NCBI GenBank assembly: GCA_964372115.1
Contig: CAYJPN010000002.1
Coordinates: 1 to 64,000 of the forward strand
DNA length: 64,000 nt
Direction of reading: 5' to 3'
Origin: CG2-30-36-16 sp964372115
GTDB lineage: Bacteria; Bacteroidota; Ignavibacteria; Ignavibacteriales; Ignavibacteriaceae
Shown here: positions 27,616 to 37,268 of the stretch, piece after piece
Layout of the letters: the number at the start of each line of letters is the position of its first letter
Numbering within the stretch: the first letter of the stretch is position 1
The notes under the pieces: generated by a model
The model's database searches: none
Told to the model about the DNA's origin: nothing
What the model saw: the letters and a program-made list of their open reading frames with translations, nothing else
Position numbers and translations under genes: made by a program

Positions 27616-28614
27616 ATGAGTTTAAGTATTAAAGTACTCGGAAAACCGGGAAAAGACAACGCGATGTTTGCAGCGGTTGATTCAGGGACTAATATGACAA
27701 AAATGTTGTTCGATTGCGGTGAAAATATTTTTAAGGCACTTAAGCAGCGAGAAGTTAAAAGTATCAAACACCTATTTTTTTCACATTTTCATTTCGACCA
27801 TGCTGCCGGGTTTGATTATTTTTTTAGACGAAATTATCAAAGAGAAGAACCGGTTAATGTTTGGGGTACTACCGGGACATCCAAATTTATTTTCAACAAA
27901 TTGAACAGCTATACATGGAACCTGGTAGAGGACTTAAAAGGTCGCTGGAATATTTATGAGTTTGATGACAACATAATGAAGCACTCACACATTTTTGCAG
28001 CGGATGGTTTTGCAAAACTCCATAATGACTGCAAATTTAAAAAAGAAAATGTTCTCTACGAAAATGATGACATTACTATTATTTCAGCTCTTCTCGATCA
28101 TCGAATTCCCTCGGCTGCATACCGAATTACAGAAAAACAAAAATTTAATATTGATAAAGAAAAACTTGTCAGACTTGAATTCACAACGGGAGCCTGGTTG
28201 GAAAAAGTCAGAAATAATTTTTCCGAAGGTGAAGTAATTATTGATGGGAAACCATTCAGCATTACAGCGCTCCGGAGAGAATTGTTAATACCGAAGAGGG
28301 TGGAGTCAATAGCGTATTTAACCGACTTTATTTATAATGAAGAAAATATTGAAAAATGTCTTGAGCTTATTTCCGGATGTGATGTGGTTGTTTGTGAAAG
28401 TCAGTATCTTGAAAAAGATGCCGATCTCGCAAAACGAAATTTCCATTTAACCGCAAAGCAGGCTGCCGCAATAGGCAGGGATGCAGGGTGTAAAAAGTTA
28501 GTATTGTTTCATATCTCCGACAGGTACAACAATTCAGAAAAGAAACAAATATTGAGTGAAGCCAGGGAAGTATTTGATAAAACATATTTTCCTGAAGAAT
28601 GGATTACAGAATGA
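27616..28614 (+). CDS. Metallo-beta-lactamase fold hydrolase, RNase Z-like
   Basis: I start at the ATG at 27616 (332 residues), because the protein then opens with the usual first beta strand 'LSIKVLGKPG'; an upstream frame to 27553 adds an unlikely tail. The metal motif is HFHFDH (57-62). A later 'YLTDF' supplies the bridging Asp, and 'LVLFHISDRYNN' near the C-terminus matches the RNase Z 'HxSxRY' box. Characterised relatives are tRNA 3'-processing endonucleases and phosphodiesterases. Divergence from classical RNase Z in the middle means a different phosphodiesterase activity is possible. Confidence 0.8.
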   Translation: MSLSIKVLGKPGKDNAMFAAVDSGTNMTKMLFDCGENIFKALKQREVKSIKHLFFSHFHFDHAAGFDYFFRRNYQREEPVNVWGTTGTSKFIFNKLNSYTWNLVEDLKGRWNIYEFDDNIMKHSHIFAADGFAKLHNDCKFKKENVLYENDDITIISALLDHRIPSAAYRITEKQKFNIDKEKLVRLEFTTGAWLEKVRNNFSEGEVIIDGKPFSITALRRELLIPKRVESIAYLTDFIYNEENIEKCLELISGCDVVVCESQYLEKDADLAKRNFHLTAKQAAAIGRDAGCKKLVLFHISDRYNNSEKKQILSEAREVFDKTYFPEEWITE

Positions 28615-28659
28615 TTTTTATTACGTTTTAATTCAAGAATAATATTTTTTATAATTTTT

Positions 28660-29835
28660 ATGAATGTAGTTAAAACCTTAAAAGAACTGCCGAGAGATAT
28701 GTGGATAATTGCAGTTTCCACATTTATCAATCGGGCAGGAACAATGGTGATACCATTTCTTGCACTTTATCTAACTTCTCAGTTAAAACTCAGTGCATCG
28801 CACGCAGGGTTTATTATTACAGCTTACGGATTTGGAGCCCTCATTACAGCGCCATTTATAGGCAAACTTGCAGATAAGATTGGCGCTTTTAAAGTTATTA
28901 AACTCTCTCTGCTTTTTTCAGGGGGGATGCTTATTCTATATCCTCATTTTACAAATTATTATATAATTCTTGGTGTTACTTTTGTGTGGGCTATTATTGG
29001 TGAAGCATACAGACCTGCAAGTCTCTCGCTTATTACGGAACTTGTAAAACCGGAACAGAGAAAAACTGCGATTGCGTTAAACAGACTTATGATAAATGCC
29101 GGCATGAGTATCGGTCCGGTTGCGGCTGGTTTTTTAACGATGATAAGTTATTCAATTATATTTTATGTTGATGCCGCAACATCTGTGCTTGCCGCAGTAT
29201 TTTTAATTTTTTATCCGATTGTTTTGAAAAATGAAATCGAAGATGAAAGAGAAGAAACGTTTTCGAGCAAAATTTTTATCCTCAAAGACACACCTTTCTT
29301 AATTTTCCTATTTTCTCTTCTGCCAGCATCTATGGTAATGTTTCAGCACATCGGTGCACTGCCGCTATACATAGTAAACGGTTTGGGTTATACCCCCGCA
29401 GTTTTTGGTTTAATCGCAATGGTGAACACTGTATTAATAATTCTGATAGAAGTACCTTTAAATGCATCGATGAGCGAATGGGCAGACAAAAAATCGCTTG
29501 CTCTCGGTGCGCTGCTAATTGCCGTTGGATTTGGTGCAATGGCAGTTTCGGGTAATATTGTCTGGTTAATTTTTACAATTGTTATCTGGACATTTGGCGA
29601 GATGATATATTTTCCGGCAAGTGCGGCAATGGCAGCAGAACTGGCGCCTCCAAAACGACGCGGAGAATATATGGGTTATTTTCAAATGATATTCAGCGGG
29701 TCATTCGCATTGGGACCATGGCTCGGAACAATTGTTTACCAGAATTATGGCGCGGTTATTTTGTGGATAGGTTGTTTGGGTGCAGCATTAATTTCTTCAA
29801 TAATGGTTCTCAAAGTTCCGCACAAAAAAAACTGA
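28660..29835 (+). CDS. Major facilitator superfamily transporter
   Basis: This 391-residue carrier has about twelve membrane helices. The loop between helices 2 and 3 has the MFS signature as 'GKLADKIGAFKVI', and the second half repeats it weakly as 'EWADKKSLALGALL'. 'RPASLSLITELVKPEQRKTAIAL' and 'PKRRGEYMGYF' are typical of the drug-proton antiporter DHA1 branch (MdtH/YdeD-like). It follows the RNase Z-like gene by 45 bases. The substrate is unknown. Confidence 0.88.
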   Translation: MNVVKTLKELPRDMWIIAVSTFINRAGTMVIPFLALYLTSQLKLSASHAGFIITAYGFGALITAPFIGKLADKIGAFKVIKLSLLFSGGMLILYPHFTNYYIILGVTFVWAIIGEAYRPASLSLITELVKPEQRKTAIALNRLMINAGMSIGPVAAGFLTMISYSIIFYVDAATSVLAAVFLIFYPIVLKNEIEDEREETFSSKIFILKDTPFLIFLFSLLPASMVMFQHIGALPLYIVNGLGYTPAVFGLIAMVNTVLIILIEVPLNASMSEWADKKSLALGALLIAVGFGAMAVSGNIVWLIFTIVIWTFGEMIYFPASAAMAAELAPPKRRGEYMGYFQMIFSGSFALGPWLGTIVYQNYGAVILWIGCLGAALISSIMVLKVPHKKN

Positions 29836-30099
29836 ACATGATATAATGAACCCGCGTAGTTTTCGATTGCATAAACATACGAATTGGGTCTTGGAAATCT
29901 CATCATAAATAACCGTACGCCTGCCGACGAGTAAAATGTTTTACAATAATACAATATGTAATTAAAATAATATTTGCTATCTTTTATTGAAATTTTATTC
30001 ATTACTCAATATCCACCAGATAAAAAATCTTGTTTATTTAGTATTTAATAATTTTTCTGTAGAATTAAAAAACAATCTATCATTTTAAAATGGCAGAGC

Positions 30100-32361
30100 T
30101 TGAAATCTATTTTTATTAAAATCAAAATAATTTTATTATTAGTAAGCGTTCACTTGGTATTTACCGAAACGGTATTTCCCCAGTCTCCGTTAGACAGCCT
30201 TGAAATCTATAATCCGTTCACAGATGGGGGGGCGATAAGGCGAATAGTAAAAACACGCCTATCAATTTTGAGCGGTGAAAATAGATCTTTAATAAACAAC
30301 TACGCCAAACAAATTGAGGAAGCTCAAAAAACTAACTCATTAAATATAGAAACTACCGCGTTAATCAAATCCGGGGATATATTTTTCAAATCTGCTTTAT
30401 ACAACATTGCACTAAATTACTATATGCGCGCACTGGAAATATTTGAAGATGCCGATGAATCCACAAAGGCGGCATTTGTTGAAATAAAAATCGGGCGCAC
30501 ATATTATTTTTCTGATTTAGTGCCGTATGCAAAAGAGTATATAAATAAAGCGCATAAAACTTTAATCAGTTCCGATGACGAAGAGCTAAACGCATATGCG
30601 CATTATGCTATCGGTACTGTAGAGAAAAATAGTAATCGAGCTATGCGCCATTTCAAAAAGGCGCTCGAAATTCAAAAAAGAATAATTAAGAAAAATTCTG
30701 ACGACTATAGCACCAATGAAAATTTGGCAAAATATTACAACGCAACCGGTGATTATGAAAAGGCACTTAAAATTGCAGAAAAGATTGATGACAAATGGTT
30801 AACAGTGCTTTACTTAAATAATATCGGGTATGATAAAATGAATGAAGGGAAGTACATTGAAGCAATTAATATATTTAATCGATCCTTAAAAATTAGTAAA
30901 GCGGCTAAGTTGAAAGGTTTGCTGAAAAATACTTATGTTAATATTTCAAATACATATGGATTGATGGGGGATTGGCAAAAAGCGGCAAAGTACAAAGACA
31001 TTGCAGCATTTATTGTTGAAAGTCTTTACGCGGAAGAATTTACAATTCAAACTTCCGAAATGGAAGTTAAATATAATACAAAACGAAAGGAACTTGAAAA
31101 TGAACTGCTGAAAAAAGAGCAGATTATTTTAGCCGATAAGATTAATGATAAAGTCTTGATGAATTATATTTTGTTTATTTCAATCATCGGCACATCCCTT
31201 TTTTCATTTTACTTTTATTTCAGCAGAAAAAAAATCAGAGTTGCAAATATATTGCTCGATAATCAAAAAAATGAAATACGTGAACAAAAAGAGAAATTAG
31301 AACTTTTGAATGAAGCTCTGCAAAAAAGTGAGGAAGATTTAAATTTTGCCCAGGCAGCCGCTCACCTTGCAAATTGGGAATGGAATCTAATGAACGATAA
31401 CATAAGTTTTTCAAAAGAACTGCCTATTATTTATGGTGTGGATGAAAAAAAATTAAAATCGAATTTTATGGATGTTATTTTTGATAAAATACATCCCGAG
31501 GATAGACAGGAATTTCACGAATATTTTTATGAGGATGTAAATAAAATTAAAAATGAAGTGGCGGAGTACAGGATTATAATTAACAACAAATTCAAATGGA
31601 TTCGAGCAAAACGCTTTGCGATAAGAGATGAAAACAAAAATGTTACAAAAATATTCGGCACAGTTCAGGATATAACTGAAAGTAAAAAAACCGAACAAGC
31701 GAAAATTAAGATGGCATCACAGCAGTCCTTTGCTAAACAATTAATACAAAATCAAGAAGACGAGCGCGAAAGAATTGCCGGGGAACTGCATGATAGCCTT
31801 GGGCAGGAAATCCTTTTAATAAAAACCCTGGCTCAGATTGGTTTGCAGGGAGAAAACCTGGATCCATTTACCGCTGAGCAGTTGGAGCAAATTACATCTT
31901 CAAGTTCGGAAATAATTAACCGCGTGCGCGAAATTGCTTTTAACCTGAGGCCCGCACATCTCGAAAGATTTGGGCTCACTGAAACAGTAATTTCTTTGAT
32001 TGACAGAGTATCGGCAACGACGCAAATAAACTTTAAACGCGAAATAGATAATATAGATAAACTGCTGCCGGTGAATGCTGAAATTAATTTTTTTAGAATA
32101 ATACAGGAAAGCATCAGTAATATTGTTAAACATTCCGGTTCAGCGAGCGCCGAAATAAATATTCACAAAATGGATCAATATTTATTTGTTGAAATTGAAG
32201 ATGACGGGAAAGGGTTCAAATTAAAAACCGAAATAGAATCTTTAAGCGGATTTGGATTAAATAATATCTTAAACCGCGTGGCGCTGTTAAACGGAAAACT
32301 GGATTTGGATGCGGGAAGTTCAAATAGTTCAAAAATAATTATAAAAATACCGTACAATTAA
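30100..32361 (+). CDS. TPR- and PAS-containing sensor histidine kinase (HisKA_3, NarL type)
   Basis: This 753-residue sensor has an exported N-terminus (signal to about residue 28), TPR-like helical repeats (about 70-330), a membrane helix (about 350-370), a coiled coil and a PAS domain with PAC tail (about 415-530). A HisKA_3 dimerisation domain ('ERERIAGELHDSLGQE', phospho-His about 564) and an ATPase domain ('ESISNIVKHSGS', 'EDDGKGF', 'SGFGLNNI') follow. The start is TTG at 30100; the nearby ATG at 30090 is out of frame. It is one base from the response regulator gene, so the two form one system. The signal it senses is unknown, presumably periplasmic. Confidence 0.92.
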   Translation: MKSIFIKIKIILLLVSVHLVFTETVFPQSPLDSLEIYNPFTDGGAIRRIVKTRLSILSGENRSLINNYAKQIEEAQKTNSLNIETTALIKSGDIFFKSALYNIALNYYMRALEIFEDADESTKAAFVEIKIGRTYYFSDLVPYAKEYINKAHKTLISSDDEELNAYAHYAIGTVEKNSNRAMRHFKKALEIQKRIIKKNSDDYSTNENLAKYYNATGDYEKALKIAEKIDDKWLTVLYLNNIGYDKMNEGKYIEAINIFNRSLKISKAAKLKGLLKNTYVNISNTYGLMGDWQKAAKYKDIAAFIVESLYAEEFTIQTSEMEVKYNTKRKELENELLKKEQIILADKINDKVLMNYILFISIIGTSLFSFYFYFSRKKIRVANILLDNQKNEIREQKEKLELLNEALQKSEEDLNFAQAAAHLANWEWNLMNDNISFSKELPIIYGVDEKKLKSNFMDVIFDKIHPEDRQEFHEYFYEDVNKIKNEVAEYRIIINNKFKWIRAKRFAIRDENKNVTKIFGTVQDITESKKTEQAKIKMASQQSFAKQLIQNQEDERERIAGELHDSLGQEILLIKTLAQIGLQGENLDPFTAEQLEQITSSSSEIINRVREIAFNLRPAHLERFGLTETVISLIDRVSATTQINFKREIDNIDKLLPVNAEINFFRIIQESISNIVKHSGSASAEINIHKMDQYLFVEIEDDGKGFKLKTEIESLSGFGLNNILNRVALLNGKLDLDAGSSNSSKIIIKIPYN

Positions 32362-32362
32362 T

Positions 32363-32998
32363 ATGAATAAAAAATTAAAAATTGTTGTAGCTGATGATCA
32401 TCCCTTATTAAGACAAGGGTTGGTTTTTATACTTAATAAAAATGAAAATTTTGAAATTGTTGGTCAGGCAGCAGACGGAGCCGAGGCATTAAGCATGATA
32501 AAAAATACACGCCCGGATATTACAATTCTTGATGTTCGTATGCCAATACTTGATGGCTATGAAGTTGCCAAACTGATTATTCAGGAAAAAATACCTACCA
32601 AAATTATTTTTCTTACCATGTTTAAAGATGAAGAATTTATAAAAAAAGTGATCGATCTCGGGATAAAGGGGTATGTATTAAAAGAAAACGCCGTTACCGA
32701 TATTGTAAATTGTATATTCAGTGTTGCTCAAGATAAATTTTTCATAAGCCCGCAGGTTTCTGATATTCTGTTTAGCTTAAAAACAAAAAAGAAAAAAACT
32801 GCCGATGAGCTGCTTACTCCATCCGAAGAAAAAATATTAAACCTTATTGCAAAAGATAAAAGCAGTAAGGAAATAGCCGATGAATTATATGTGAGTGTTA
32901 AAACAGTTGAAAATCATAGGAGTAATATCTGTAAAAAACTTGGAATTACAGGAAATTCAGCGTTGCTGAAATATGCTTTGAAAAACTTTAACCAATAA
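32363..32998 (+). CDS. LuxR/NarL-type response regulator
   Basis: This 211-residue protein has a receiver domain with the acidic pair Asp11/Asp12, phospho-acceptor Asp57 in 'TILDVRMP', a conserved Thr in 'IFLTMF' and a Lys in 'GYVLKENA'. A C-terminal LuxR HTH follows ('LTPSEEKILNLIAKDKSSKEIAD', 'VSVKTVENHRSNICKKLGI', about 147-205). It is the cognate regulator of the upstream kinase. The next gene begins 191 bases downstream, with paired direct repeats in between that could be binding sites. Confidence 0.94.
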   Translation: MNKKLKIVVADDHPLLRQGLVFILNKNENFEIVGQAADGAEALSMIKNTRPDITILDVRMPILDGYEVAKLIIQEKIPTKIIFLTMFKDEEFIKKVIDLGIKGYVLKENAVTDIVNCIFSVAQDKFFISPQVSDILFSLKTKKKKTADELLTPSEEKILNLIAKDKSSKEIADELYVSVKTVENHRSNICKKLGITGNSALLKYALKNFNQ

Positions 32999-33019
32999 TG
33001 AGACTATTTTCCCCGGTCT

Positions 33020-33069
33020 AATAGGTGCCAGCCCCTATTGCGCATAAATTTTGATGCCTAGCCCCTATT
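33020..33069. repeat. Paired GCCCCTATT direct repeats with a small hairpin
   Basis: GCCCCTATT occurs at 33031-33039 and 33061-33069, exactly 30 bases apart, each preceded by TGCC and one or two bases. The first copy also forms an inverted pair with AATAGG about eight bases upstream. They lie between the response regulator and the small secreted-protein gene at 33190. A 30-base period is close to three helical turns, which would suit two bound dimers. A regulator-binding role is inference only. Confidence 0.4.
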
Positions 33070-33189
33070 TCTCTCCCGCACAAATTGCGTTACATTAGTC
33101 ATTAAATATCGGGACAACTTTACGGCGAAATTTTTAAGCGCCGAAGTTAAACCCGAAAAAAAATCATTAATAAATTTTTTGGAGTTTCT

Positions 33190-33558
33190 ATGAAAAAACA
33201 GTTTTTATTCATTTTTGCCGCTTTAATTATCTTTGGTTCGATGAGTGTTTTTGCTCAGGAAGAGGGCGCTATGCAGGATTTTACGCTTATTAATCAAACC
33301 GGCGTAGTAATACATCATGTTTATTTAAGCCCTCATTCTGAAGATACATGGGGTGAGGACGTTTTAGGTACAAATGTTTTTATGAGCGATTCCGAGACAG
33401 ATATTTCATTCGCTTCCGTTGAAGATGTTTGTCTTTGGGATCTAAAAATAGACGACTCCGAAGGTAACGCAATAACCTGGGGCAGCATCGATTTATGTAA
33501 ATGGTACACTGTAACTCTCCACTGGGATGGTAAAACAGCTACCGCTACCTTTGAATAA
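33190..33558 (+). CDS. Small secreted protein, paralogue of the gene at 33828
   Basis: This 122-residue exported protein has a signal peptide to about residue 22 (ending 'VFAQ') and one compact beta domain. Motifs shared with its paralogue are 'F.L.N.TG', 'W', 'C.WD.KI.D', 'D/ELC' and 'L.W'. The two conserved Cys probably form a disulfide. GGAG stands nine bases before the ATG. Similar small 'NRTG...CxWDI...LC' proteins occur singly in many Gram-negative genomes without a known role (my recollection). The gene lies first in the accessory cluster after the two-component system. Confidence 0.7.
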   Translation: MKKQFLFIFAALIIFGSMSVFAQEEGAMQDFTLINQTGVVIHHVYLSPHSEDTWGEDVLGTNVFMSDSETDISFASVEDVCLWDLKIDDSEGNAITWGSIDLCKWYTVTLHWDGKTATATFE

Positions 33559-33827
33559 ACAAACCGGATAAGTATTTATCCATTAATTTTATTACGATAA
33601 GGCTTGGGTAGCTAACCAACAATGAAAAAATTTGCAGAGATATTATTCAAAGCTAATTACTTCAAAATATTTTTTGTGAAGAAACGAAGTGAGTTGATAT
33701 ATGAATCATGTGAATAGATTAGCAGAAAGAGTCGTTTCTCGTTGATTTTTAGTTCTCTCATGCCCTATCGTAATTTTTGTAAAATAGTTTTAGTTATGAG
33801 CAATTGTAAGAATGTGATAAATAAATA

Positions 33828-34205
33828 ATGAAAAGGATGTCAATTGTTTTACTTATTGTCGTCAATCATTTCTTCTTTGCAGACGCTGTATTAGGTCAGG
33901 CTAACCAAAGTTTTTTGTTAGTAAATAGAACGGGTGTAACAATGTGCAGACTATTTGTCGCCCCGGTTACCGATTCGGAAAACTGGAGTTCGAATTTATT
34001 TGCATATGACTCTCTGAAAAATGGGGACACAATAAAAATATTGATCGATAAAAGTAAATTCCCGGCGGATTGTATTTGGGATATTAAGATTTTTGATAGT
34101 AATAATAATCCTTATGCATGGTTCGATATTGAACTTTGCGGGCACAGTAAAATTATATTATACTGGAATTCTCAGGATAATAAAGGATATGTGGAAACTA
34201 AGTAG
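33828..34205 (+). CDS. Small secreted protein, paralogue of the gene at 33190
   Basis: This 125-residue exported protein has a signal peptide ending at about 'VLGQ'. It aligns along its whole mature length with the protein at 33190: 'FLLVNRTGVTMCRLFVAP' against 'FTLINQTGVVIHHVYLSP', 'CIWDIKIFDSNNN' against 'CLWDLKIDDSEGN', and 'IELCGHSKIILYW' against 'IDLCKWYTVTLHW'. It has one extra Cys near the start of the domain. The 269-base gap between them means they probably have separate promoters. The function is unknown. Confidence 0.7.
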   Translation: MKRMSIVLLIVVNHFFFADAVLGQANQSFLLVNRTGVTMCRLFVAPVTDSENWSSNLFAYDSLKNGDTIKILIDKSKFPADCIWDIKIFDSNNNPYAWFDIELCGHSKIILYWNSQDNKGYVETK

Positions 34206-34407
34206 AAGGCGGGTGTAATAATTATGCTTGTAATACTTAATTTTTTTTGTGAATACATTTTATGCGGTTAAGAATTTGTAAAAATCGGCATCGGCATAAA
34301 TCATATCCTTAACTTTTGCCCTCACTACTTTTCGAACAAATAAACATAGAAAATTTTTAACCGAATCCTGATTTAGTAATAATATAATAATTATAAGCGA
34401 GTATAAA

Positions 34408-35178
34408 ATGAAATCACATGAAATTGATTATGAAATTCTCGGAGATGACCTTCAACTTGTTGAAGTTGAACTTGATCCCGGCGAAACTATCATTGCCGAA
34501 GCCGGAGCAATGTGTTACATGGAAGACAACATTTCTTTTGAAGCAAAATTCGGAGATGGTTCTTCACAGGATAAAGGTTTTTTTGGCAAAGTATTAGATG
34601 CAGGTAAGCGTGCTCTCGCGGGTCAATCGATTTTTTTAACTCATTTTTCAAATTTTGGTGGAGTGAAGAGAAAAATTTCCTTTTCTGCACCCTTCCCCGG
34701 TAAAATTATTCCGATAGATCTGAATCAATACGGTAATGAAATTCTCTGTCAGCAAGAATCTTTTTTATGCGCTGCTCTCGGCACAAGCATTAGCATAGCT
34801 TTTACAAAAAAATTAGGCACCGGATTTTTCGGTGGTGAAGGATTTATTCTTGAAAAACTAAACGGAAACGGACTTGCATTCCTGCATGTCGGTGGAACCG
34901 TGGTAAAGAAGGAACTTAAAGGTGAAACTTTAAGAGTAGATACAGGCTGCCTTGTGGCGTTTACAACGGGTATCGATTACGACATTGAGCGTGCCGGAAA
35001 TTTGAAAACGATGTTTCTCGGCGGTGAAGGTTTATTTCTTGCTACTTTGAAAGGCACCGGTACAGTTTATTTACAGAGCCTTCCTTTCTCAAGATTAGCT
35101 GAAAGAATTATTGCAATGGTTCCGAAAAGTTCGTCGGGGACTTCCAGTTCGGGCTTTTCTTTCGGTGATTCAAATTAA
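34408..35178 (+). CDS. AIM24 / TIGR00266-family protein
   Basis: This 256-residue protein has no signal peptide. It shows the repeating 'V.L.PGE.I.AE.GAM.YM', 'GGEGFILEKLNGNGLAFLH', 'GETLRVDTGCLVAF' and 'FLGGEGLFLATLKGTGTVYLQSLP' pattern of the AIM24 fold. The C-terminal tail is rich in Ser and Gly. Bacterial members are mostly uncharacterised, and the yeast relative is a mitochondrial inner-membrane protein. It is followed by the lipoprotein gene with only 18 bases between, suggesting cotranscription. Confidence 0.85.
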   Translation: MKSHEIDYEILGDDLQLVEVELDPGETIIAEAGAMCYMEDNISFEAKFGDGSSQDKGFFGKVLDAGKRALAGQSIFLTHFSNFGGVKRKISFSAPFPGKIIPIDLNQYGNEILCQQESFLCAALGTSISIAFTKKLGTGFFGGEGFILEKLNGNGLAFLHVGGTVVKKELKGETLRVDTGCLVAFTTGIDYDIERAGNLKTMFLGGEGLFLATLKGTGTVYLQSLPFSRLAERIIAMVPKSSSGTSSSGFSFGDSN

Positions 35179-35196
35179 TATTTGGAAATCCTGGAT

Positions 35197-35595
35197 ATGA
35201 AAAAAACAAGCGTCTATTTGTTTTTGTTTTCACTCGTTTTTCTTTTGTCGGCATGCACAAAATCGGCGGGTGAAAAACCACCCGGTTTTGAAGGAAATAT
35301 TTCAAGCGGTACCGGTTCGGTTAATAAAAAACTTACTACTCACATTTGGAGTGTGGTTTACAAAGGGCAGGCTTACGGTACAATCATGTTCCATTCCGAT
35401 GGTAAATGTATGAAGTCTGCTGATGTTGGGGCAATGGAAATTAATGGAACCTGGAAATTAGATGGCGACACACTTACTTTAAATTTTCCCGAAGAAGGTG
35501 AACCTTTTAGTGGCTCCGTAAGTGAGAATGGAGAAAATCTAATCGTCAAATTTATGAATGGCGCCATAACTTATACTTATACCCCGGTAAAGTAA
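35197..35595 (+). CDS. Small lipoprotein with lipocalin-like beta domain
   Basis: I start this 132-residue protein at the ATG at 35197; a TTG at 35182 would add five residues before the signal. The signal ends in a lipobox (L-S-A-C). The mature part has a 'G.I.F..DG.......G....NGTWKLDGDTLTLNF' pattern. Such short lipocalin-like domains are common in Bacteroidota lipoproteins. A similar sequence forms the C-terminus of the caspase-like protein at 37269. The function is unknown. Confidence 0.75.
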   Translation: MKKTSVYLFLFSLVFLLSACTKSAGEKPPGFEGNISSGTGSVNKKLTTHIWSVVYKGQAYGTIMFHSDGKCMKSADVGAMEINGTWKLDGDTLTLNFPEEGEPFSGSVSENGENLIVKFMNGAITYTYTPVK

Positions 35596-35718
35596 TTATG
35601 AAATTCGTTTCGATTTTAATAATACTGTTAAACAAAACCTTAATATAATTTGGTAGAAGATATGCGGTTAATAATTGGCGCGACTCCTTTCTTTTTTCAT
35701 AATTCAGGAGAAATTTAA

Positions 35719-36138
35719 ATGAAGCTGACTACTTTACTTATTTTTTTATCCGCTTTTTTTTCAGTTGGCTTTACACAGGAAGCAGAATATAAACACCCGA
35801 TAGATGTTGCTTTTGAAAAATGCCTTCAAGATGAAAACAATTACACAACCACCGGAATGGTAAATTGCACTCAGGAAGCTTATGATGCATGGGATACAGA
35901 ATTAAATTCTGTTTATAAAAAACTGATGATGAAGCTCCCGAAAAATGAAAAAGCAGCGTTAAAAAAAGCGCAGGTTGAATGGATAAAATTCCGGAATTTA
36001 GAATTCGAAAATATAGATTCGATATATAACTTACTTTCTGGCACAATGTACATTCCTATGAGACTAAATGAAAAAATGGATTTGGTAAAAAGAAGAGCAT
36101 TGCAACTCGGTGGTTATCTTCTTCTTATGGATTACTAA
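35719..36138 (+). CDS. LprI-like (DUF1311) secreted protein
   Basis: This 139-residue exported protein has a signal peptide to about residue 19 (ending 'GFTQ') and a helical LprI/DUF1311 domain. The domain runs from a Cys ('EKCLQD') through 'NCTQEAYDAWDTELNSVYKKL' in two parts to 'LKKAQVEWIKFRNLEFE' and a final helix. The family includes the mycobacterial lysozyme inhibitor LprI, but many members have no shown inhibitor activity. AGGAG precedes the ATG. It lies in the cluster of small exported proteins ahead of the caspase-like gene. Confidence 0.8.
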   Translation: MKLTTLLIFLSAFFSVGFTQEAEYKHPIDVAFEKCLQDENNYTTTGMVNCTQEAYDAWDTELNSVYKKLMMKLPKNEKAALKKAQVEWIKFRNLEFENIDSIYNLLSGTMYIPMRLNEKMDLVKRRALQLGGYLLLMDY

Positions 36139-36217
36139 TAATCAGATAAAAATGACTAAGCCCGAACGATTACTATTTTACATTCATATAGGTTAAAAAA
36201 AAATGGAAAGAAGTTTT

Positions 36218-37264
36218 ATGAAATTAAACCGAATGATTTTTTTCTACTTTATATTTTTATTTATTTCAACATTATGTTTAGCGCAAGATGAGTATGGTCC
36301 GGAAGTATCCTTTAGTGGCAAGATTATTTCCGCTGAGGACACTGGCTTGGGACCTTTTTATGGAGTAGTGGTTAAAGATGAAACAGACGGTCAGAGTCAA
36401 TACTTTATGGTTGATGTTGGTACTCTTTATGAAAAAGCGCCGGACGGAAACTGGGTAGGGAAATCTGTACGTGTAAAATATAGAGAGCATTATAGTAAAC
36501 TTATCAACAACCTGATGCTGCAAAGCGAATTCGATATTTCCGCTTCGCAGGCTCATTGTTACATTGCCGGTAAATATCTTTGGGGTGAAATAGGCGACAT
36601 GGGTTCGTATATAACAATTGCTGGTTACGATGGGCTAGAAAACAATTATAAAGGTACATTTGAAGTCGACGCTGATAATTCTGAAAAGTATAACGGACAG
36701 CAGGTTATTATGTATTACCAGGACGACTTCGAAAATGAGGTTATTGATTTGGATTTTGTAAGTGATGAACTAAACTCAATCCGCGGAAAAGTTATAAATG
36801 TTACTTTGGGGGAAACAGAGAGGACATTTATTCTAACAATAGAAAACGATAACGAGACTGTAGATGTAATTTCTTCAGAAGACTTGATCGGCGGGCCGAA
36901 TGGATTTAGGACAATTTTAGGTTTATCCGTTGATATGGAATATGCATCCGAAATGCAAAAAGTTTTAATATCTTATTCAATTGAATCCGCTTCACTAAAT
37001 GAGTATAAAACATCGGATGAAGCAATTACTAAATTCGCAATCCTCGAAAAGTTTTCTGATGAAGGAAGATATGTAAATAACAAAATTGAAAACGGAAAAG
37101 TTTATTTGGAAATTGAAACAGCCGGTGGACCAATATTTGAAAATGTTCTTGTCTACCCCCGGCTTGGCCTGGAGGATGGGCATAAGTATCAGGATATAGA
37201 ATTATTATTTACTTATGTTAACGAATACAAAAATACCGGGACAAAATTAACTGTTTTGGATTAA
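36218..37264 (+). CDS. Exported protein with three OB-like repeats, coupled to the caspase-like gene
   Basis: I do not recognise this 348-residue protein. I prefer the ATG at 36218, which follows GAAAGAAG and begins directly with the signal peptide (MKLNRMIFFYFIFLFISTLCLAQ); 36203 is the alternative. Three units of roughly 80 residues each begin with a 'GK' strand: 'FSGKIISAED', 'IAGKYLWGEI' and 'IRGKVINVTL'. Each continues with an alternating T/V/Y strand and ends in a 'V.V.Y' or 'V.M.Y' strand, suggesting small barrels. It ends four bases before the caspase-like gene, so the two are probably translated together. Confidence 0.6.
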   Translation: MKLNRMIFFYFIFLFISTLCLAQDEYGPEVSFSGKIISAEDTGLGPFYGVVVKDETDGQSQYFMVDVGTLYEKAPDGNWVGKSVRVKYREHYSKLINNLMLQSEFDISASQAHCYIAGKYLWGEIGDMGSYITIAGYDGLENNYKGTFEVDADNSEKYNGQQVIMYYQDDFENEVIDLDFVSDELNSIRGKVINVTLGETERTFILTIENDNETVDVISSEDLIGGPNGFRTILGLSVDMEYASEMQKVLISYSIESASLNEYKTSDEAITKFAILEKFSDEGRYVNNKIENGKVYLEIETAGGPIFENVLVYPRLGLEDGHKYQDIELLFTYVNEYKNTGTKLTVLD

Positions 37265-37268
37265 TAAT

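Noticed and set aside
33566..33590. GGATAA/TTATCC hairpin after the small secreted-protein gene as a terminator
   Set aside because: The stem is only six AT-rich pairs and the downstream stretch is not a T run.
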